Below are positions 32,757 to 41,960 of a DNA stretch of 64,000 nt, piece after piece (within the stretch, counting starts at the first letter, position 1; every line of letters starts with the position of its first letter). The notes below the pieces were generated by a model, which worked only from the letters and a program-made list of their open reading frames with translations, ran no database searches and had not been told where the DNA came from. A program made the position numbers and the translations under genes. The DNA comes from Tumebacillus sp. BK434 (GTDB taxonomy: Bacteria > Bacillota > Bacilli > Tumebacillales > Tumebacillaceae): assembly GCF_004340785.1 (NCBI RefSeq), contig NZ_SLXS01000002.1:744001-808000 (forward strand), given 5' to 3'.

Positions 32757-34049
32757 TTACCTTCCTTTCTCTTTGATCAGCAGTGCATAGGTCGGCATGC
32801 GCATGATGAAGCGTGTCAGACCGTCTTCTTGCACGAGGGTCAGCGACCCGCCGAGCATCGCCGCCAAGTCCTGGCAGTGCGACAGCCCGATGCCGGTCGA
32901 GGGGTTGCCCAAGGAATCATACTTGGTGGTGTAGCCAGGCTGATATATATATTCGGAGTCTTCTGCCGATATTCCGGGTCCGTCGTCCCACACGTGCCAT
33001 TCGATGCTGCAATCGTGCAGCAGTACCTCCAGCCCCACCCGCCCCTTGTGCGGGATCGCTTCTACGGCGTTGGCGGTGAGGTTGTTCAGGATCGAGAGCA
33101 GGGGGTAGATGCGCGTCGTGCCGAGGTTGATGTCGGTGTGCGTGCTGAACTCGATCTCTTTGCCGAGCATTTCGGCGTATTTGGCGTTGGCGCCGATCAC
33201 CAGCTCGTTCAACTGCATGAGCGGCATGCGGTCGCGCAGCGACTCCTGCTTGATCAGCTTGTCGAGCCCGGCGAGGATGCGCTGGGAGTCTTTTTTCAGC
33301 TCATGCACCTCTTCGGCGATGAACAGCGCGCGGTGGGAGAAGGCGGGGGCGAGCTGCCCTTTTTTCTCCAGTTCCATCAGCTGTTTGTACAGCCCATAGG
33401 AGCTGCGCGTGATCTCCTCGATGTGCAGCATCGATTTTTGCAGATAGAAGCCTTCTTCATATAAGGAGGAATTGATCAGCAGCAGGCGGTCGATCTGCTG
33501 TTGCTGCTGCTGGCCGAGCGCCCGCACTTGGCGGATCATCAGCATGTTGTACAAGCCGACGACAAAAAAGGAGCGGAGCGCGCCGAACAGCAGGAGTACG
33601 AGCAAGATGTGCGGACCGAGCGAATGGTCGGCGCCCAGCGCATTGCGGGTCAACAGCTCGCCGATGTTCCCGAGCAGGTCGCCCAGCGTCCCGGTGATGC
33701 CGACGAGCAAAGGGTTGTCCAGCCGTTTGCGCAGGTTGGTCACGGCGAGAAACGAAGCGAACAGCAGGTAGTAGACGGTGGAGGGCAGATGGTCGGGCAG
33801 GTAGCTCCAGAACGTGCCGCCATGCTGGGTGACGTCGAGCAGCGAGCGGAAGAGGAGCAAAAACAGCCCGACGGCCACCCCGGTCTGAAACGGCCGGAGC
33901 TGGCGAAACCAGATCAAGCCGAAGAAATAGACGCAGGTGCCCAGCGAAAAGCGGAACTGCGAACCGAACGGGTTCATCTTCAGCTCGCCAAAAAAGGCGG
34001 TCGCCGCCATGATCAGGACGAGCAGGAGCAGACGATTCATGATCGTCAT
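32757..34049 (-). CDS. glnK: GlnK (YcbA)-type sensor histidine kinase, 430 aa
   Basis: ATG 34049 (MTIMNRLLLLVLIM) follows AAAGGGGTG; an upstream in-frame ATG is less likely. About six hydrophobic helices occupy residues 1-190. The dimerisation helix carries the phospho-acceptor in EEVHELKKDSQRI. The GHKL ATPase has NNLTANAVEA (N box), DDGPGIS (G1) and STGIGLSHC (G2). This layout matches the GlnK/CitA-like class with SpoOB-type dimer helices. Overlapping placement with glnL shows one two-component system. A terminator (34099-34141) separates it from the permease gene upstream, so it may have its own promoter or depend on read-through. Confidence 0.85.
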   Translation of the reverse strand: MTIMNRLLLLVLIMAATAFFGELKMNPFGSQFRFSLGTCVYFFGLIWFRQLRPFQTGVAVGLFLLLFRSLLDVTQHGGTFWSYLPDHLPSTVYYLLFASFLAVTNLRKRLDNPLLVGITGTLGDLLGNIGELLTRNALGADHSLGPHILLVLLLFGALRSFFVVGLYNMLMIRQVRALGQQQQQQIDRLLLINSSLYEEGFYLQKSMLHIEEITRSSYGLYKQLMELEKKGQLAPAFSHRALFIAEEVHELKKDSQRILAGLDKLIKQESLRDRMPLMQLNELVIGANAKYAEMLGKEIEFSTHTDINLGTTRIYPLLSILNNLTANAVEAIPHKGRVGLEVLLHDCSIEWHVWDDGPGISAEDSEYIYQPGYTTKYDSLGNPSTGIGLSHCQDLAAMLGGSLTLVQEDGLTRFIMRMPTYALLIKEKGR

Positions 34050-34098
34050 CGGGACACCCCTTTCTGGTACAGCGCGTCTCATCAGAATGTATGTTCAG

Positions 34099-34141
34099 AA
34101 AAAAACGCCGATTCCCATCAGTTTATCATGGGAATGGCGTT
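34099..34141 (-). terminator. Terminator after the ABC transporter operon
   Basis: On the minus strand AACGCCATTCCCAT pairs with ATGGGAAT-C-GGCGTT, then a T run. It lies between the second permease gene and glnK. Confidence 0.85.
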
Positions 34142-34145
34142 GCGT

Positions 34146-34799
34146 TCAGGTGCTGAGCCGTTTTTCCAGACGGCGCGCCACCAGCGAAAGCGGGTAGTTG
34201 ACCGCAAAATAGAGGAAGGCGGCAAAGAGTATCGCCGGAAACACGTAGGAGACGTGCTGGGCGTAGACGATCGACGTGCTGTGCAACAGCTCCGGCAAGG
34301 CGATCACGGTGGCGAGCGACGTGTCTTTGAGCAGCGAGATGAACTGCGACACCGTCGGCGGGATCATCCGGCGCAACGCCTGCGGGAGCAGGATGTAGCG
34401 CATGGTCTGCACGTAGGTCAGGCCGGAGGAGCGCGCCGCTTCGGTCTGACCTTTGTCGATCGAGTTGAGTCCGCTGCGCACGATCTCCGAGATCATCGCC
34501 GATTCGAAGATGACCAAGGCCCAGATCACGGCGACTTTCGGCGTCAGGGAGATCTGGAACGGCTCGAGGCCGAAGTACATGAAGACGATGATCAACAAGA
34601 GCGGCAGATTGCGGATCGCTTCCACCCACAGGAACAGCGCTTGTGAAAGCACGGGGATCTTCATGTAGCGCAGTATGGCGATCAGGATGGCAACCGCGAA
34701 AGACAGCACGATCGAGATCGCAGCCACTTCCAGCGTGAGCAGGAAGCCTTTGAGCATAAAGCTGACAAATTCAGATTGGTACGTTCCGGCAAAGTCCAT
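34146..34799 (-). CDS. Amino-acid ABC transporter permease 2 (HisMQ/GlnP type), 217 aa
   Basis: Five membrane helices and the conserved permease loop are visible: EAARSSGLTYVQTMRYILLPQALRRMIPP contains the E-A-A...G...P motif that contacts the ATPase. A KDTSLATVIALPEL segment follows, typical of the HisM/GlnP family. It starts 16 bases after permease 1. Together the two unlike permeases form the membrane pore of a polar amino-acid importer. It is the last gene before a terminator, followed by glnK-glnL. Confidence 0.9.
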   Translation of the reverse strand: MDFAGTYQSEFVSFMLKGFLLTLEVAAISIVLSFAVAILIAILRYMKIPVLSQALFLWVEAIRNLPLLLIIVFMYFGLEPFQISLTPKVAVIWALVIFESAMISEIVRSGLNSIDKGQTEAARSSGLTYVQTMRYILLPQALRRMIPPTVSQFISLLKDTSLATVIALPELLHSTSIVYAQHVSYVFPAILFAAFLYFAVNYPLSLVARRLEKRLST

Positions 34800-34815
34800 C
34801 GTTCAATCCCTCCTT

Positions 34816-35487
34816 CTAGTTCGACCGCGCCATGCGGCGTTCGAGGTAGTTGACGAAGATGGAAAGCGGAATGGTCATGGTCAGGTAGAGCAGGGCGACG
34901 ATGATGTACGGCGAGAAGGTGTCGAACGAGTCGCTGATCACGAGGTCAGCGTTGTACATCAGGTCGAGCCCGGCCACGATGCCGAGCACCGAAGAGTTTT
35001 TGACCAGGTTGAGAAACTGGTTGCCCAGCGGCGGGATGACGATCTTGATCGCCTGGGGGAGCACGATGTAACGCATCGTCTGCAGGTAGGACAGCCCCGA
35101 GGAGCGCGCCGCTTCGCTCTGGCCTCGCGGGACCGCCTGGATGCCGGCGCGCACCGCTTCGGCGATAAACGCCGAGGTGTAGATGGCGAGACCGATCGTC
35201 CCGGCCGCAAAGCCGTCGAGGTCGATGTTCAAGGCGGGCAGGCCGGAGTAAAAGACATAGACGAGAATCAGGATCGGAATGTTGCGGATCACTTCCACAT
35301 AGGCCGCGCCAAGCCAGTTCAGCAGCCTGACCGGCGCGATGCGGAACACGGCGATGATGACGCCGAGGAGAAAAGAGCCGATCAAGGCGTAAAACGACGC
35401 CAAGAGCGTATTTTTATAGCCGATCAAAAAGTAATCCGAAAAGTACTCAGTCAAGATCGCAGGATCAAAAAACTCCATAGCGGTCAC
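34816..35487 (-). CDS. Amino-acid ABC transporter permease 1 (HisMQ/GlnP type), 223 aa
   Basis: Five predicted helices are visible. The ATPase-coupling loop reads SEAARSSGLSYLQTMRYIVLP, followed by QAIKIVIPPLGNQFLNLVKNSSVLG, diagnostic of the family. It shares the coupling loop with permease 2, showing an old duplication. A small terminator-like hairpin lies between it and the upstream binding-protein gene, which would reduce permease relative to binding-protein production. Substrate is likely glutamine or glutamate from the GlnK/GlnL neighbourhood. Confidence 0.9.
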   Translation of the reverse strand: MTAMEFFDPAILTEYFSDYFLIGYKNTLLASFYALIGSFLLGVIIAVFRIAPVRLLNWLGAAYVEVIRNIPILILVYVFYSGLPALNIDLDGFAAGTIGLAIYTSAFIAEAVRAGIQAVPRGQSEAARSSGLSYLQTMRYIVLPQAIKIVIPPLGNQFLNLVKNSSVLGIVAGLDLMYNADLVISDSFDTFSPYIIVALLYLTMTIPLSIFVNYLERRMARSN

Positions 35488-35495
35488 CTCGCTTT

Positions 35496-35522
35496 TACAA
35501 AAAGAAGGAGCCGAAGCTCCTT
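35496..35522 (-). terminator. Attenuator between binding-protein and permease genes
   Basis: On the minus strand AAGGAGC-TTCG-GCTCCTT is followed by CTTTTTG. The stable UUCG tetraloop hairpin is suited to partial termination or mRNA protection after the binding-protein cistron. Confidence 0.65.
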
Positions 35523-35556
35523 GCTTTCAAGATTGCTTGCTTCCAAGCTCCATTTC

Positions 35557-36390
35557 TTACTTCGGGTCTTCTTTGAACCATTTCTTGTAGATCTTGTTGT
35601 ATTCGCCGGAGTCTTTCAGCCCCTTGAGGAAATCGTTCAAAGTCTTGGTGAACTCGTCGTCGCCTTTCTTGGAGGCGATGCCGTACGGCTCATCGGAGAA
35701 CGGGTCGCCAGCCAGCACGTAGTTGGGGTCTTGGGCAGCCATGCCGAGCAGAATCGAGTTGTCGGTGGTCAGCGCGTCGCCTTTGCCCGATTTCAACGCG
35801 GTGAACGCTTCGGCGTAGTTGGCGAACTCCAGCACTTTCACGCCCGGCGCTTTTTCTTTGACGTTTTTGCCGGAGGTGGCACCTTTGACGGCGAGCACCG
35901 TCTTGCCGTCCAGCTTGTCGACGCCGGTGATGTCAGAGCCTTTTTTCACGAGCAGCGATTGCCCGGCCTGGAAGTAGACATCGGAGAAGTTGACTTCTTC
36001 TCTGCGCTTTTCGGTGATCGTCATTGTGGCGATGATGATGTCGATGTCGCCTTTGTTCAGCATCGGGATGCGGGTCGAAGAGGTGACTTCCTTGAATTCG
36101 ATCTTGTTTTCGTCGCCCGTCAGTTCCTTGGCCAGCGCTTTGGCGATGTCGATGTCGAAGCCTGCGACCTTGCCGCTCGCCGGGTCTTTTAGGCCAAACA
36201 GGTTGGTGTCGTATTTGACGCCGGCGACCAGCTTGTCGCGGTCTTTGATCGCTGTAAGCGTGGCAGATGCGGACGGCGTGTCACCGCCATTGTCTTTCGG
36301 AGCGGACGAATCGGAGCCGCAGCCGACCAGCAAGGCGGCGGTGAGCGACGAGACGAACACGGTGGAGAAGATCTTTTTCCATTTGGTCAT
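35557..36390 (-). CDS. Amino-acid ABC transporter substrate-binding lipoprotein (GlnH type), 277 aa
   Basis: The lipoprotein signal ends at the lipobox LLVGC (Cys24), followed by a Ser/Asp/Gly linker. The solute-binding domain (SBP family 3) is recognisable by GKVAGFDIDIAKALAKEL, DIDIIIATMTITEKRREEVNFS (with the substrate-contacting Arg), and GDALTTDNSIL. The C-terminal GEYNKIYKKWF is also typical. It captures the substrate outside the membrane and delivers it to the two permeases. It follows the ATPase gene by 15 bases in one operon. Confidence 0.92.
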   Translation of the reverse strand: MTKWKKIFSTVFVSSLTAALLVGCGSDSSAPKDNGGDTPSASATLTAIKDRDKLVAGVKYDTNLFGLKDPASGKVAGFDIDIAKALAKELTGDENKIEFKEVTSSTRIPMLNKGDIDIIIATMTITEKRREEVNFSDVYFQAGQSLLVKKGSDITGVDKLDGKTVLAVKGATSGKNVKEKAPGVKVLEFANYAEAFTALKSGKGDALTTDNSILLGMAAQDPNYVLAGDPFSDEPYGIASKKGDDEFTKTLNDFLKGLKDSGEYNKIYKKWFKEDPK

Positions 36391-36405
36391 ACTGAGTTAC
36401 CTCCT

Positions 36406-37134
<729 letters not shown>

Positions 37135-37279
37135 GAGGACACCCCCTGGCACTATTCATACTAGACTGAAAACTACGTCATCTTTATAAAAACCTACAGA
37201 AAGATATGTAAGAAATTTTTTCAGGAAAAACGGGGACACTACGTCAAGCACAGCTTTTCGCAAAAGGAGCGTGGGGCGG

Positions 37280-37546
37280 ATGACGATGAAGTTCGTAAAC
37301 GATCTCTACAACCACTACCGGGAGCAACTGGTCGGCGATGAGGAAGATGTGGTGATCATCGTCTCCGGCATCTTAGAAGAGCTGGAAAAAGACCACCTGA
37401 TGGAGATCATTGGCGAGATGAGCCGCCAGGAATTGTACGAGATGCTCGGCCGCTATATGGTCGAACAGCTGCGCGACAAGATGGAGCGGGACGGCGTCGG
37501 CAAACATGACGGAGGGCCGGAGCTGACGGGCGGTGACATTCATTGA
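37280..37546 (+). CDS. Small cytosolic protein (DUF6154-like), 88 aa
   Basis: ATG 37280 or 37286 is likely; AAAAGGAG lies upstream. The sequence is acidic and all-helical: MKFVNDLYNHYREQLVGDEEDVVI, then a middle helix and YEMLGRYMVEQLRDKM. It resembles the small DUF6154 family of Bacillales, a name recalled rather than checked. There is no catalytic motif, and function is unknown. It ends upstream of the cation exporter gene, from which it is separated by about 120 bases. Confidence 0.65.
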   Translation: MTMKFVNDLYNHYREQLVGDEEDVVIIVSGILEELEKDHLMEIIGEMSRQELYEMLGRYMVEQLRDKMERDGVGKHDGGPELTGGDIH

Positions 37547-37665
37547 GCGTGCAGGGACGGGGGGAGGAGGACATTGTTGCCCGTGTCCAACAACGTTTCC
37601 GTAGACTAAAACGGGGTGCAGAGGGTACCATCTTACATGCAGAGTCAAATGAGATGGGAGCGGAG

Positions 37666-38562
37666 ATGATGGATGACAAACAAGCGATGATGAAGCAGGG
37701 CGAACGCGGCGCCTGGATCAGCATCGTAGCGTATCTGGTACTGTCTGCACTCAAATTGTTCGTCGGATACGTTTCCGACTCGAAGGCGCTGTTTGCCGAC
37801 GGTCTGAACAACTCGACCGACATCGTGGCGTCTGTCGCTGTGCTGGTCGGACTGCGCATCGCCCGCAAGCCGCCCGATGAAGATCATAAGTACGGCCATT
37901 ACCGCGCGGAGACGGTGGCGACATTCATCGCCGCGCTGATCATGGCGGGCGTTGGCATCAACGTGCTGTGGGATGCGATCCAGAGCATGGTGAACCGCAA
38001 TTTTGAAGTGCCGAATCCCATTTCGATGTGGGTGGCGCTGTTCTCAGCCGGCGTGATGCTGATCGTCGCGCAATACAATCTGCGGCTGGGCAAGCGCATC
38101 AAATCGTCTGCCGTGCTGGCGGCCGCAGCGGATAACCGCTCCGACGCGTTCGTGTCGATCGGGGCGTTCGTCGGCATCTTGGGCGCACAGTTCGGGCTGC
38201 ACTGGCTCGACCCGATCGCAGCTCTGTTCGTCGCGGTGATCATTTTGAAAACTGCTTATGAGATTTTCCGGGAAGCGGCGCACGCGCTGACCGACGGGTA
38301 CGATGAAGCGCATCTGAAAGTGCTGGAAGACATGATTTTAGACGTGCCGCAGGTGCATTCGATCATCGACATCAAAGCGCGCACGTACGGCAGCAACGTA
38401 TATGTCGACGCTGTGATCGGTGTCGATGCTGAGCTTACCGTAGGCGAGTCTCACGATATCACCGAGCAGATCGAGCAGCTCTTATTTGATAAAGAACAGA
38501 TCGAATATGTGCACATTCATGTGGAACCGGTGGCTAAATCGGCCGGCAAAGGGCACCCTTAG
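37666..38562 (+). CDS. Cation diffusion facilitator (CDF) metal exporter, 298 aa
   Basis: ATG 37666 or 37669 follows GGGAGCGG. Membrane helices occupy about residues 15-200. Metal-site residues are visible in FADGLNNSTDIVAS (Asn and Asp of helix 2), HKYGHYRAET, and AAADNRSDAFVS (helix 5 Asp). The cytoplasmic C-terminal domain carries SIIDIKARTYGSNVYVDAVIGVD and IEYVHIHVEP. Such proteins exchange Zn2+, Mn2+ or Fe2+ for protons. The N-D rather than H-D helix 2 site is more like Mn exporters (MneP/MneS type), a tentative inference. A terminator follows. Confidence 0.88.
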   Translation: MMDDKQAMMKQGERGAWISIVAYLVLSALKLFVGYVSDSKALFADGLNNSTDIVASVAVLVGLRIARKPPDEDHKYGHYRAETVATFIAALIMAGVGINVLWDAIQSMVNRNFEVPNPISMWVALFSAGVMLIVAQYNLRLGKRIKSSAVLAAAADNRSDAFVSIGAFVGILGAQFGLHWLDPIAALFVAVIILKTAYEIFREAAHALTDGYDEAHLKVLEDMILDVPQVHSIIDIKARTYGSNVYVDAVIGVDAELTVGESHDITEQIEQLLFDKEQIEYVHIHVEPVAKSAGKGHP

Positions 38563-38579
38563 GGGTGTCCTCTTTTTTT
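38550..38579 (+). terminator. Terminator after the CDF gene
   Basis: AGGGCACCC / GGGTGTCCT (one G-U) followed by CTTTTTTT; it overlaps the stop codon. Confidence 0.85.
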
Positions 38580-38689
38580 CGCCAACCACAAATTTTGTCG
38601 AATCAAGCATCTATTTGTCGAAATCGTTTATACTATAAAGTAATGAATCATATCGGATGACGAAATGTAACTACAAGGGGTAGCTTGCC

Positions 38690-39826
38690 ATGGTAACGAT
38701 TGAGAAGTTCCGTGCATATATGATGCTGCATAGCCAAGAATTTACCTACCGCTGGTGGAACGACCGCCACGAGGAGAATCAGAATTTCTTTTATCATATG
38801 GATGACAAGTTTTACGAGACGGTGTTGCGACAAGAAGCGGAGGAGCTTCTGAACATCGTCTTTCAGTCGTTTTCCGGAAACAACACGGCGAACATGATCG
38901 AATGGGCCAAAGCCTGCTCCTTAAAACGGGCGATGCAAGGGGTGCCGGTCGATGAAGCGGTGGAACGGTTTCGGATGTTCCGGCATACATTGCTCACCTA
39001 CTTCATCGACTATGCGGAGCGGGAGCATCTGCCCAGCCGCGAGAGCCTCGAACTGGCGGAAGCGTTCAACAATCAATGCGAACTGGCGCTGCAAAACTAC
39101 ATGACCCATTACATGGCGATCAAAGAGCGCTACTTCAGCGAGCAGAAGCGCCGCCTCGACACGGAACGGCTGGCCTCGATCGGCCAGATGGCGGCCGGTG
39201 TCGCCCATGAGGTGCGCAACCCGCTGACCTCGACGCGCGGCTTCCTGCAGCTGTTGATGGAGACGCAGCCGCACCACTTTTTGACTTTGGCGATGCAGGA
39301 GCTCGACCGCGGGATCATGACGATCAACACGATGCTCGATGTCGCCAAGCCGAACAAACCCCAGGCGCCGAAGCGGCCCGTCTCGTTGCATTATGTGCTG
39401 ACCTCGGTGGCGGAGCTGTTTGCCGACAGCCTGTATGACAAGAAGTTCGTGCTGGAAGTGGCAGATGAGGACGTGCTGATCGAAGGCAGCGCAGAGACGC
39501 TGAAGCAGGCCTTTTTCAACGTGATCAAAAACGCCGTCGAAGCGGTGAAGGATGCGGAGGAACCGACGATCATCCTGCGCCATAAACGCGAGGCAGACAC
39601 GCTGGTCGTCGAAGTGGAGGACAATGGGGAAGGCATTCCGGAGGAGCTTTTGCATCTGCTTGGCACGCCGTTTTTCTCGCGGAAAGACGGCGGTGTGGGA
39701 CTTGGGCTGACCATGGTCTTCAACACGATGCATGATCATTATGCGCAGGTGGAGGTAACTGGCAAACAAGGCGCAGGGGTGCGGTTCCGCTTCCTATTCC
39801 CGCTGCAGAAACCTCCGGTCACATGA
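38690..39826 (+). CDS. Orphan histidine kinase with RsbRD-type N-domain, 378 aa
   Basis: There is no membrane helix. The N-terminal about 150 residues are all-helical and resemble the RsbRD sensor domain (HSQEFTYRWWNDRHEE, later LELAEAFNNQCELALQNYM). The H box is GVAHEVRNPLTSTRGFLQLL, very like that of the Bacillus sporulation kinases. The ATPase has NVIKNAVEAV (N), VEDNGEGIPEE (G1) and GVGLGLTMV (G2). No response regulator is adjacent. I infer that it feeds a remote regulator such as Spo0F, together with the similar kinase at 48103. The signal is cytosolic and unknown. Confidence 0.88.
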   Translation: MVTIEKFRAYMMLHSQEFTYRWWNDRHEENQNFFYHMDDKFYETVLRQEAEELLNIVFQSFSGNNTANMIEWAKACSLKRAMQGVPVDEAVERFRMFRHTLLTYFIDYAEREHLPSRESLELAEAFNNQCELALQNYMTHYMAIKERYFSEQKRRLDTERLASIGQMAAGVAHEVRNPLTSTRGFLQLLMETQPHHFLTLAMQELDRGIMTINTMLDVAKPNKPQAPKRPVSLHYVLTSVAELFADSLYDKKFVLEVADEDVLIEGSAETLKQAFFNVIKNAVEAVKDAEEPTIILRHKREADTLVVEVEDNGEGIPEELLHLLGTPFFSRKDGGVGLGLTMVFNTMHDHYAQVEVTGKQGAGVRFRFLFPLQKPPVT

Positions 39827-39843
39827 TTGTAATAAATCTACAA

Positions 39844-39872
39844 TTGCAATTTCAGCCCGTTTTGCCCATACT
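39844..39872 (+). promoter_or_regulatory. Possible murC promoter
   Basis: -35 TTGCAA (39844-39849), 17-base spacer, -10 CATACT (39867-39872). The -10 match is moderate. Confidence 0.4.
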
Positions 39873-39935
39873 AAGACTGTTGTCCCCAATTTGCCCGTCG
39901 CGGCGTTTGGGAGAGGATCATGGGAGGTACGTCCA

Positions 39936-41300
39936 GTGCAGAAAATTCACTTCGTGGGAATCAAAGGCTCAGGGATCAGTGCGCTCGCACAAGTGTACGC
40001 ACGCATGGGCTGCGAGGTGACCGGTTCGGACACAGACGCGGTCTTTTTCACGGATGAACTGCTGCGCCAGGCTGGCATCACGCAGGTCACCGGCCCGTCT
40101 GAGCAAAACGTGCAAGATGCAGATATCGTCTGCCACTCTCCGGCTTACGGAGATGATCATATCGAGATCAAAAAAGCAAAGGAACTCGGCATCGAAGTGC
40201 TGACCTATCCGCAGCTGCTCGGCCGTCTGATGGATGGGCGCGCAGAATCGGCGATCACCGTCTCCGGAACGCACGGAAAGACGACCACCACTTCGATGAT
40301 CGCGAACATGCTGCTTTTTTCCAAGCTCGATCCGCTGGCCATCATCGGCAGCAAGAACTACAACATCGGTTCCAATGGCCGCTACGGCTTCGGCCACATG
40401 GTGGCGGAGGCTTGCGAGTATCGCCGCAGCTTCCACAACTATGCGCCGAAGATTGCGATCATCAACAACATCGACTTCGATCACCCGGACTATTTTTCCG
40501 GCATCGACGATGTGTTCGAAGCCTTCCAGACTTTCGTGGACAAAGTGCCGGCAGACGGCGCCTTGATCACGTGGGGCGACCAGGCGCTGTGCAGACAGCT
40601 GGTCTCCAAAGGTAAGGTTCACTATTTCGGTTTGAATCATACGAATGACATCTATGCGACGGACGTCAATGAAGAGCGCGGCACGCTGAGCTTCCTCGCG
40701 TGGGAGCGCGGGCAGCTGCTCGGCGCAGTCAAGGTCCGCGCGATCGGCGAGCACAACGTCTTGAACGTGCTGGCGGCGATCACCTTGTCGCGGATTCTGG
40801 AGATTCCGTTTGCGGCGGTGCAGGAGTCGTTCGCCGAGTTTGGCGGGGTCTACCGCCGCTTCGACTACCTCGGCCGCATCGGCGGGCTGGAAGTGTACGA
40901 TGACTACGCCCACCATCCGAGCGAGATCGAAGCGACGCTGAAAGCGGTGAAACGCTCGTTCCCGCACGATCACCTGCTCACCGTGTTCCAGCCGCACACC
41001 ATTTCGCGGACGATGGCGTTCCTCGATGAATTTGCCGACGCCTTGATGCTGTCGGATGAAGTGATGCTGGTCAAGGTCTACCAGTCGGCGCGCGAAACGG
41101 GCGACCGGGCGGAAGAGCTGACCAACCTGCTCGCCGAGAAGATCGCTGAGCGCGGCAAGACGGTGCATCTGGTCAACACGCTGGAAGAAGGCACCGAATG
41201 GATTCTCAAACAGCGCGCCAGCCAGGCCGGCCTTGTGCTGACGATGGGCGCCGGCGACATTCGCGGGATCGGCGAACAATTGATTTCCGTACATGCATAA
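39936..41300 (+). CDS. murC: UDP-N-acetylmuramate--L-alanine ligase
   Basis: GTG 39936 follows GGGAGG with eight-base spacing and gives the expected start VQKIHFVGIKGSGISALAQV. Features: the N-terminal Rossmann UDP-binding motif, ATP-binding P-loop SGTHGKTTTTSMIA (about residues 108-121), EACEYRRSF, NNIDFDHPDYF (metal binding), and DDYAHHPSEIEATL in the C-terminal domain. It adds L-Ala to UDP-MurNAc in the cytosolic phase of peptidoglycan synthesis. At 454 residues it is close to normal MurC length. A Mpl-type recycling ligase is the main alternative, but the residue pattern reads as MurC. Confidence 0.88.
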   Translation: MQKIHFVGIKGSGISALAQVYARMGCEVTGSDTDAVFFTDELLRQAGITQVTGPSEQNVQDADIVCHSPAYGDDHIEIKKAKELGIEVLTYPQLLGRLMDGRAESAITVSGTHGKTTTTSMIANMLLFSKLDPLAIIGSKNYNIGSNGRYGFGHMVAEACEYRRSFHNYAPKIAIINNIDFDHPDYFSGIDDVFEAFQTFVDKVPADGALITWGDQALCRQLVSKGKVHYFGLNHTNDIYATDVNEERGTLSFLAWERGQLLGAVKVRAIGEHNVLNVLAAITLSRILEIPFAAVQESFAEFGGVYRRFDYLGRIGGLEVYDDYAHHPSEIEATLKAVKRSFPHDHLLTVFQPHTISRTMAFLDEFADALMLSDEVMLVKVYQSARETGDRAEELTNLLAEKIAERGKTVHLVNTLEEGTEWILKQRASQAGLVLTMGAGDIRGIGEQLISVHA

Positions 41301-41317
41301 CGCAATTATCGATGATG

Positions 41318-41352
41318 AAACCGGGGCGGCCGCTCCGGTTTCTTTTTTTTTG
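41318..41352 (+). terminator. Terminator after murC
   Basis: GAAACCGG...CCGGTTTC with an inner GCGGCCGC palindrome and a nine-base T run. Confidence 0.9.
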
Positions 41353-41411
41353 CTGCAAGTGAAACGGATGCTGGAGTCGCGACCACCAATAGACAGAGAG
41401 GGGGCGAGGGC

Positions 41412-41960
41412 GTGAGAGGTGAGACGGAACGGATCTTCCGTGATCTGTACAACGAGCATTACGGAGATGTGTACCGCTTCGTCATGCAATCGGTGAAGCG
41501 CAAGGAAGAGGTCGAAGATCTCGTTCAAGATATTTTTATCCAAGCCTATCGCAATTTTGAAAAATTTCGCGGGGAATGCGGCTATAAAACCTGGCTGTTT
41601 GCCATCGCCCACAACCAGCTCAATTCGATGTGGCGCAAGTTCTTCCGGCGCAAGCAGATCGCCGAGCAGTATGAGCAGGATCTAACAGCGCAAACGTACA
41701 CGATGGAGGAGGAGTGGGAGCAGCGTCTGCTGACCGCCGAGCTCTATGCGGCGCTGGAGCAGCTGTCTGACGCTTATCGGGAAGTGATGGTGCTGCGTTA
41801 CCTGCATGACTTTTCGGTCGCCGACACGGCGATCATCATGAACACCAACGACACGCGGGTGCGCGTGCTGACCCATCGCGCGATCATCAAGCTGCGGGAA
41901 ATCTGGGAGCGGGGAGGAGAACGGAAATGCAAGATCGAGCCGGACTGCCTGAAAGCTTAG
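41412..41960 (+). CDS. ECF-type RNA polymerase sigma factor, 182 aa
   Basis: GTG start with GAGGGGGCGAGG upstream. Region 2 is visible in FRDLYNEHYGDVYRFVMQSV and VEDLVQDIFIQAYRNFEKFRG. Region 4 shows YAALEQLSDAYREVMVLRYLHDFSVADTAIIMNTNDTRVRVLTHRA, a sigma-4.2 helix-turn-helix. It lacks sigma-3, as expected for the extracytoplasmic-function group. The next gene overlaps by 34 bases and encodes a one-helix membrane protein that is likely its anti-sigma factor. The pair probably reports an envelope signal. It may autoregulate, but no -35/-10 is evident. Confidence 0.88.
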   Translation: MRGETERIFRDLYNEHYGDVYRFVMQSVKRKEEVEDLVQDIFIQAYRNFEKFRGECGYKTWLFAIAHNQLNSMWRKFFRRKQIAEQYEQDLTAQTYTMEEEWEQRLLTAELYAALEQLSDAYREVMVLRYLHDFSVADTAIIMNTNDTRVRVLTHRAIIKLREIWERGGERKCKIEPDCLKA